From positions 15,252,001 to 15,316,000 of the forward strand of contig CM082576.2 of the NCBI GenBank assembly GCA_040954595.2: a stretch of DNA of 64,000 nt, in the 5' to 3' direction. Under the pieces are notes generated by a model that was given only the letters and a program-made list of their open reading frames with translations, was not told where the DNA came from and made no database searches. This stretch comes from Balanoglossus misakiensis. Lineage: Eukaryota; Hemichordata. Positions 58,881 to 64,000 of this stretch are shown here, one piece after another. Each line of letters starts with the position of its first letter. Position 1 is the first letter of the stretch. The position numbers and the translations under genes were made by a program.

Positions 58881-59688
58881 GGCTGCATTCACAAACACCT
58901 CTGGAGGGGGGGGGGGGGCGGGAGAATTCAATTTTTTTTACCGCTAATTTTCACATGCCCCCCTTCCGAACTGCCAATATTTTCAAATCCCCCCCTTCCG
59001 AACTGCCAAAATTTTGAAATCCCCCCCCCCATTTTCTTTCACAGAGCAAAACACATCACCTATGTATCTTGTAAAAAGAAAAACAGCGCTCCCATGAAAA
59101 GAATTTGAAACTGATGTTTCCCCTCATCAGTGGGTATTAAAACTGAACATTGTTTTTATTTTTTAAGTACATATATTTGTATTCTGTGTTGGGAGACATT
59201 GTAAACCGAGAATTGAAGGGGGTGGGTTTGGGAGGGGGTGTCCCCCTCCCACGTAAGAAAATTTTCTAAAATACAGAGCTCAAAGCTGCATTTTAATGAA
59301 CCCGGCAAAAACAAATTAACTCAACTACCGGTATGTTGGGGAGGACAAATTTAACCGTCGCCACTCAAAGTTATCATGGGGTGGGGCAAGTTCCCTGACC
59401 TGGGACACTAGATAAACCAGTCAATGATTGAAAGGTGTTGAAGAATGGAGGGGGTAGGTGTGGGAGGGGGTGTCCCCCTCCCACATTAGAAAATTTTGTT
59501 AAATAAAGGGCGCGAAACTGCATTTTTGTGGACTCAAAATAAATATTTAGTCGTTAAAGTTTTCAAGTCCCCCCCTTTCAGTCCCTAAATTATTTCAAAT
59601 CCCCCCCCTTACATACCCTCAATTTTTTCAAATCCCCCCCCTCAATTCTCCTGCCCCCCCCCCTCCAGAGGTGTTTGTGAATGCAGCC
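58881..59688. mobile_element. 808-bp TIR element with TTA duplication (Harbinger-like MITE)
   Basis: A perfect 26-base terminal inverted repeat starting GGCTGCATTCACAAACACCT is followed by a G tract at both ends. TTA flanks it (58878-58880 and 59689-59691). Internal repeats TTTTCAAATCCCCCCC lie near both ends. Part of the interior is homologous to the element at 40357-43281. It inserted 8 bases beyond the LTR retrotransposon. No transposase. Confidence 0.88.
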
Positions 59689-59919
59689 TTACCGAGTCAT
59701 CGTCGGCTCGCACGGGTTGTTGGATCGACCAAAGTTTCCCTAACAAACCCATGCGGGAACCGCTGTATAAAAAAAAACACCGTCCACGGTCTAAGGATTT
59801 GTTCTGCCAAGGTCTATTCGGATACCAAGAGCTTGGCGGGCGGAGAGGTTACCTAGTATAAATGCAAGACAGGATGTCAGTGGCAGCAAAAGGCGCTGGC
59901 CTTGTTGACATTCCTTCGC

Positions 59920-60040
59920 GCGTGTCATTTGTGCATATTTCTGATTGGGCGAAACGTTACCTTTGACACAAATTTAAATATTCATGAGATTTCCTTTTTT
60001 GGCGATCGGGCCGACTGAGACAGATAGCTGAAGACAGTCA
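59920..60040 (-). repeat. Inverted copy of the sequence at 50520-50640
   Basis: Contains the complement of CAGTCGGCCCGATCGCCAAA, AAGGAAATCTCATGAATATTTAAAT, GTGTCAAAGGTAAC and TTCGCCCAATCAGA, all present in the same order in the plus strand at 50530-50625. The pair lies in opposite orientation, 9.4 kb apart, between the candidate exon at 50382 and the zinc-finger exon at 60261. Confidence 0.85.
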
Positions 60041-60260
60041 ATTAATGCATATGTAAATTCCACACAGCCTGTAAGAAGTTGCCCTATCACCCCCATTTCC
60101 TTGTGCAGAGGTCCATCCTTACCTTAGAAATCACTGGGTTTGGACCTAACCATGGTGGTGAAAGGGTTAAACATTGTTACAAGTATATTTACAGTCCCAG
60201 TATTTTCATTTGTTTTCTATATGTATTTCTAACGACCAATGATTCTTATTGTTTCAACAG

Positions 60261-61200
60261 ATATTCATCTCATCATCCATTGTCTTGCACTGCATGGTCA
60301 CGTTTCCAAGGATACAGGCGATTCAATCCCACAATTCGAGACTGACAATGTTCTCGTCGACAGAGGCTCGAATCAATGCAAAGTGTGTGGTAAAACACTC
60401 ACGAGGCATTACACACTAATTGCTCATCAGGAGATTCACTCCAACAACAGGGAGAGACGGCATAAATGTCAGGAATGCGGTAACGCCTTCTTCACAAAAC
60501 AGGGACTCAAGTCGCATCTGTCGGTTCACTCAAACGAGAAACGGTTCCAATGCACGTACTGCGGCAAGCGGTTCCGACATAGCTACACGCTGAAGGGACA
60601 CCAGAGCTTCCACACTGGCAAGAGAGCACACGAATGCAAAGACTGCGGCAAGAGGTTCTACACAAAAGGCAAGCTGCAGCGGCATGCTTCGACGCACACG
60701 ACAGAACGCCCGTACGTCTGCGAAGAATGCGGAAAAGCGTTCAACCGAATGTCTTCCCAGAAAGTGCACTTACTGCAGCACACCAGCCAGCGTCCGTACG
60801 AATGCAGCGACTGCGGCAAGCGCTACGTCACCAGTCAGATTCTGCAGCAGCACCGTGTGACGCACTCAAACACCAAACGTTACAGATGCACAGACTGCGA
60901 CAAGGCATTCGCCAGACCTCAGTCTCTTCAAAAGCATAGCTGGATTCACACAAACACAAAACCCTATGCATGCGAAGAGTGCGGTAAAGTATTCACTTGT
61001 ACCAGCCGCCTAATCACCCATATGAGGAAAGACCTTACCAGTGTCATTACTGTGGAAAAACTTTCAGTGATTCCAGCAACTTGAACCGCCACACCAAAAT
61101 CCACCAAAAAGACAATGTCAACACAGCAACCGCAGCGAAACAGCTTCCAAGTTCTGTACAAAGCACCAAAAGAAAAAAGACTGTAGCTAGCCATCTATAG
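60261..61200 (+). CDS. C2H2 zinc-finger protein exon, nine fingers, frame broken in finger 8
   Basis: The exon follows a good acceptor (TTGTTTCAACAG) and runs in one frame to 61084. About 40 residues of unknown sequence come first, then fingers with the C-x2-C...H-x3-H pattern: CKVCGK, CQECGN, CTYCGK, CKDCGK, CEECGK, CSDCGK, CTDCDK and CEECGK. Finger 8 reaches RLITHM and then loses its second His. The continuation, [20 protein letters not shown] (finger 9) and a basic tail, is in another frame and stops at 61200. A small deletion around 61020-61030 explains this: it is either a real loss-of-function change that truncates the protein to eight fingers less one His, or a sequencing error. Linkers include TERPY-like forms. 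Probably a nuclear DNA-binding protein; target unknown. Upstream exons are not established. Confidence 0.85.
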
Positions 61201-61522
61201 CTTTACTCAAATCCAAAGCTGTTAACCCTTTGAATGCCATATTTTGCTGTCAAAATGTGATGCAACATTTTCATCATTTTGACACATTTTCCGTTATTTT
61301 TTTCTTTAATTCTAGACCAAGAGGACACAATTTTCCATTATCTTAAGATCTTGTTCAAAATTTTAGGAGAAAAATATGACATTTGTGAAAAATGACAAGT
61401 TGACTTGAGCGTACATTGAAAAGGTAATGTGTAAACACTGCCACAAAACATTTACCAGAAATAGAGACACATTTGCAATATTTACCTCTCGTTTGAGGGC
61501 GTTCTGCGTGTGAACATCGTCA
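61201..61522. other. 3' flank of the zinc-finger exon and LINE 5' side
   Basis: AT-rich sequence without ORFs. The 5' boundary of the LINE that follows is somewhere here or just upstream of 61523 and cannot be placed. Confidence 0.4.
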
Positions 61523-62682
61523 GTGATGTCGCTCTGTATCAGTTACTGGAAATTCATAGTTTTTCAGAAAGATTTTTCGTACAATTTTTCTGTGAAGGAC
61601 TGCATAAGACCAGCCGAACCCTTGGAAGCAAATCTGTGGCCCAGTAAGATGTTTACAATGGTGTATCTACCAAAAATGGTACGTAGTACGGAACAGCAAA
61701 TGGCAAGTTTCCAATATGGCCGACGTCGGGTACATGTGCAACTCCTGCTGATTCTTCTATGGACTGCGGCCGTACTTGTACAGCTGCAACTGATGTTGTC
61801 GGGAGATGTGGAAAAGAACCCAGGACCCAAGAGCACGAAGACAGCGCTAAAGGACTCCAAATCAAGTGGGAATAGGAAAATAACCGAAGCGTTGGGGCCA
61901 GTTAGACCCCCTGCTGAGAACTCCGGTGACGAGGAAGATTCGACGTCGAGTGAACGTAATGGGAGCCATATTGGGGCGACTGACGGTGGTGGAAAAGTTA
62001 CACTAACTGATGTCATGAGTGAAATACGTAACCTGCGGAAGGACATAACCGGCCAAATAAAGGCAGTTGACAAGCAAGTGAAGAAACTAGCAGGTGAAAT
62101 GAAAGATGTACAAAACTGGATGCATGAAAATCGAGAAACGGTCAGTAAGCTTGTGGAGGAAAACAAAGAGCTGCGTGCCCGTGCTGACAGGTTAGAGTCG
62201 GACGGTGACAAGATGCAGGCACAGATGAAGCGTAACAATCTTGTAATTTTTGGAGTTGAGGAAGATGGCAAAGAGAATTGGAACGATACGGAGGAGATAC
62301 TGAAGACATTTATCAAAGACAAACTGGGCATCCCCGAGGACTTGGAGTTTGAGCGTGTTCATCGGTTAAGTTATGCACGCAGCCACCCAAAGCCGATAAT
62401 TGCAAAGTTCCTCCGTTATAAACAACGAGAGACAGTTATGCGGGCTGCCGTTAAACTGAAGGGAACTGACTATCGCATTGGTGAGGATTTTACATTGAAA
62501 GTCCGGAAACCCGCCGAAAGCTTGGAAGATTCGCGCAGGAAGCAAGGGCAGCTGGTAAGACTGTGAAGTTTGTCTATGACAAAATCAAGATCGATGACGT
62601 GGTCTACAAATACGATGAAGAGGTTGAGAACATACAGCCAGCATACAGAAAGAGAGGTGTAGCACCTACTGGTATAGACTAG
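61523..62682 (+). CDS. LINE ORF1 with N-terminal 2A-like peptide, frameshifted near its end
   Basis: ORF1-type protein of a non-LTR retrotransposon. Residues about 68-93 are strongly hydrophobic (LLLILLWTAAVLVQLQLMLS) and run straight into GDVEKNPGP (residues 94-102, 61802-61828), the 2A consensus DxExNPGP, at which ribosomes skip the bond between Gly101 and Pro102. After it come an acidic Ser-rich linker, a coiled coil (about 160-240, VMSEIRNLRKDITGQIKAVD and on) and an L1-like RNA-binding region (RNNLVIFGVEEDG...LEFERVHRL). The listed frame stops at 62566, but the expected end (KTVKFVYDKIKIDDVVYKYD) is in another frame and runs to a TAG at 62680-62682, so a 1-base-type shift lies around 62505-62540. 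The true start could be any of several Met codons up to residue 61. Confidence 0.85.
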
Positions 62683-62748
62683 GAAACAGGCCAAGGTCGG
62701 ACAAACCTAAAAGACACTGTTTATGTTCCTGTACAAAATGCAGGCCAG

Positions 62749-64000
62749 ATGGAACAAGAACTGTCATTTTTAATCTGGAATGTAAATGGGTTGCGTGATA
62801 AGATTGACAAGAGTGATTTTCGTGAATATATTCGCTCCTTTGAATTTATATGTCTTACTGAGACTTGGATTCAAAAAGGAAGTGATGTTTTCCTAGAAGG
62901 TTTTAAAAGTGTTCACGTTGCAGGACAGAGAAAACAAAAGTATGGAAGAGCATCTGGTGGGATCTCAGTATTTTTCCGTGAAAATAACAGTTGTAATCTG
63001 GATGTAAAGTTTCTTGCTAAGAGTCAATCACAAAATATTTGTTGGTCTGTGATTACAAGAAACACTCACCCCGTTTTAGTAATTGCTGGAATTTATAGAC
63101 CCCCTGAGGGTTCAAACTTTGCAGAAAAGGATTTTTTGGATATCCTAGAAAATGATGTAATCAAATACACCGCTAAGTATAACTGTGATATGATTCTTGC
63201 AGGAGACTTTAATGGTAGGACGGGAAACTTTTCAGGAAAAGTAGATGTAAATGATACTTATCTACCATTAGATGAACATTGTAGCGATTTGTATGATTTA
63301 CCTGAAAGGTGTTCCATGGACGAAGGGATAAATAACTATGGTCGGCAACTGCTAAATTTCTGTTCATCTACACAATTGTATATTGCAAATGGTAGACTTG
63401 GTCAAGACCATGGGATTGGAATGTATACTTATATTTCAAAAAAGGGCACATGTGTTAATGACTATGTTTTGACAGCGGGAAGTGTTTTCCCAAAATGTAA
63501 GCATTTTAAGGTTGGGCAACGTATAGAATCTGACCATATGCCTTTGGAATTTACTTTAACATGTAAAGGAGCTGGAAATCCACAACTCCTGCAGAATACT
63601 ATACGTACATGTGTACCCCAAACCCGTTTGAGATGGTCTCATGAGCAAAAAGAAATGTTTCACTGTAATTTCCAGACAGAATCAACAGGTCAATTATGTA
63701 ACACTTTTTATGATAATATTGCCCAGGGTGAGTTGGATGCAGCTGCTGTTTGTTTAACTGATATTATACATTCATGTTGTAACTTTATGAAAGTGAAGGT
63801 AAATACTTTCAACAACACAAATTTAAAAAGAGAGAATCCTTGGTTTGATAAAGAGTGTTTAACATTGAAGAAAGAAGTCTATCGCTCTCTCAACCATTTC
63901 AGACACTGTAGAACCAAAAATAGCTTAGAAAATTATATGCATTTGAAATCAGTTTATAGAAAATTAATTAATGAAAAGAAACAAATTTACAAGAAACAAC
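62749..64000 (+). CDS. LINE ORF2, endonuclease end (cut by the window edge)
   Basis: Open from ATG at 62749 to the last base with no stop, 417 codons visible. The N-terminal domain is an apurinic-type endonuclease: FLIWNVNGLRDKI (metal-binding Asn), LTETW (catalytic Glu), IYRPP, LAGDFNG (Asp/Asn) and ESDHMPLEF (terminal His), in the standard order. It nicks target DNA to prime reverse transcription. The reverse transcriptase should follow beyond 64000. It starts 66 bases after the restored ORF1 stop, a usual LINE spacing. Together with ORF1 it forms a CR1-like or L1-like element; the clade cannot be fixed without the RT. The frame is clean, so ORF2 may be functional although ORF1 is shifted. 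Confidence 0.92.
   Translation, partial: MEQELSFLIWNVNGLRDKIDKSDFREYIRSFEFICLTETWIQKGSDVFLEGFKSVHVAGQRKQKYGRASGGISVFFRENNSCNLDVKFLAKSQSQNICWSVITRNTHPVLVIAGIYRPPEGSNFAEKDFLDILENDVIKYTAKYNCDMILAGDFNGRTGNFSGKVDVNDTYLPLDEHCSDLYDLPERCSMDEGINNYGRQLLNFCSSTQLYIANGRLGQDHGIGMYTYISKKGTCVNDYVLTAGSVFPKCKHFKVGQRIESDHMPLEFTLTCKGAGNPQLLQNTIRTCVPQTRLRWSHEQKEMFHCNFQTESTGQLCNTFYDNIAQGELDAAAVCLTDIIHSCCNFMKVKVNTFNNTNLKRENPWFDKECLTLKKEVYRSLNHFRHCRTKNSLENYMHLKSVYRKLINEKKQIYKKQ

Noticed and set aside
1-64000. tRNA, rRNA or other structured RNA genes
   Set aside because: Scanned by eye for tRNA A/B boxes and conserved rRNA segments; none was convincing, though a covariance-model search could still find small ones.

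Overview
This is a eukaryotic, metazoan genomic window. It has multi-exon genes with canonical GT-AG introns, families typical of animals (flavin-containing monooxygenase, ankyrin-ROC-COR protein, C2H2 zinc fingers), and a dense and diverse transposon load. A lancelet (Branchiostoma) or a similar non-vertebrate deuterostome is the best guess; this is inference from gene content and from a LINE carrying a 2A-like peptide, because no species-diagnostic locus is present.

Layout. 1.8-5.1 kb (+): an eight-exon small protein kinase with an N-terminal signal-like peptide. 5.3-15.5 kb: hairpins, a TIR element, a noncoding dispersed repeat split by a Kolobok-type DNA transposon (6638-10278, TTAA target duplication, transposase plus a divergent accessory ORF), an internally deleted LTR retrotransposon (11900-13391), and a second dispersed-repeat copy. 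15.7-19.75 kb (-): an apparently intact seven-exon flavin-containing monooxygenase. 19.75-22.56 kb: intergenic, microsatellite-rich. 22.57-47.35 kb (-): one 21-exon gene encoding about 1591 aa, in order an acylation-type N-terminus, 13 ankyrin repeats with one exon each, a ROC GTPase, COR, a possible death fold, and a 42-residue tandem repeat. Its introns hold three LINE fragments, a 9-bp-TSD element, a 40.36-43.28 kb TIR element with a gag-protease fragment inside it, and dispersed repeats. 47.4-51.4 kb: mostly unassigned, with one candidate exon and a 221-bp satellite. 51.73-58.87 kb: a gag-only LTR retrotransposon whose 5' LTR is split by a 2.7 kb foldback element. 58.88-59.69 kb: a TIR element related to the one at 40 kb. 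60.26-61.20 kb (+): a C2H2 zinc-finger exon with a frame break. 61.5 kb to the end (+): the 5' part of a LINE with a 2A-like peptide, ORF1, and the endonuclease end of ORF2.

The three main host genes show no obvious common pathway. The two strongest themes are the ankyrin-ROC-COR gene, a likely membrane-anchored signalling scaffold expanding by exon duplication, and nested transposition events that can be dated relative to one another because target duplications and, in two cases, empty sites are preserved. All splice junctions were read by eye from consensus sites and reading-phase consistency; no transcript evidence was available.
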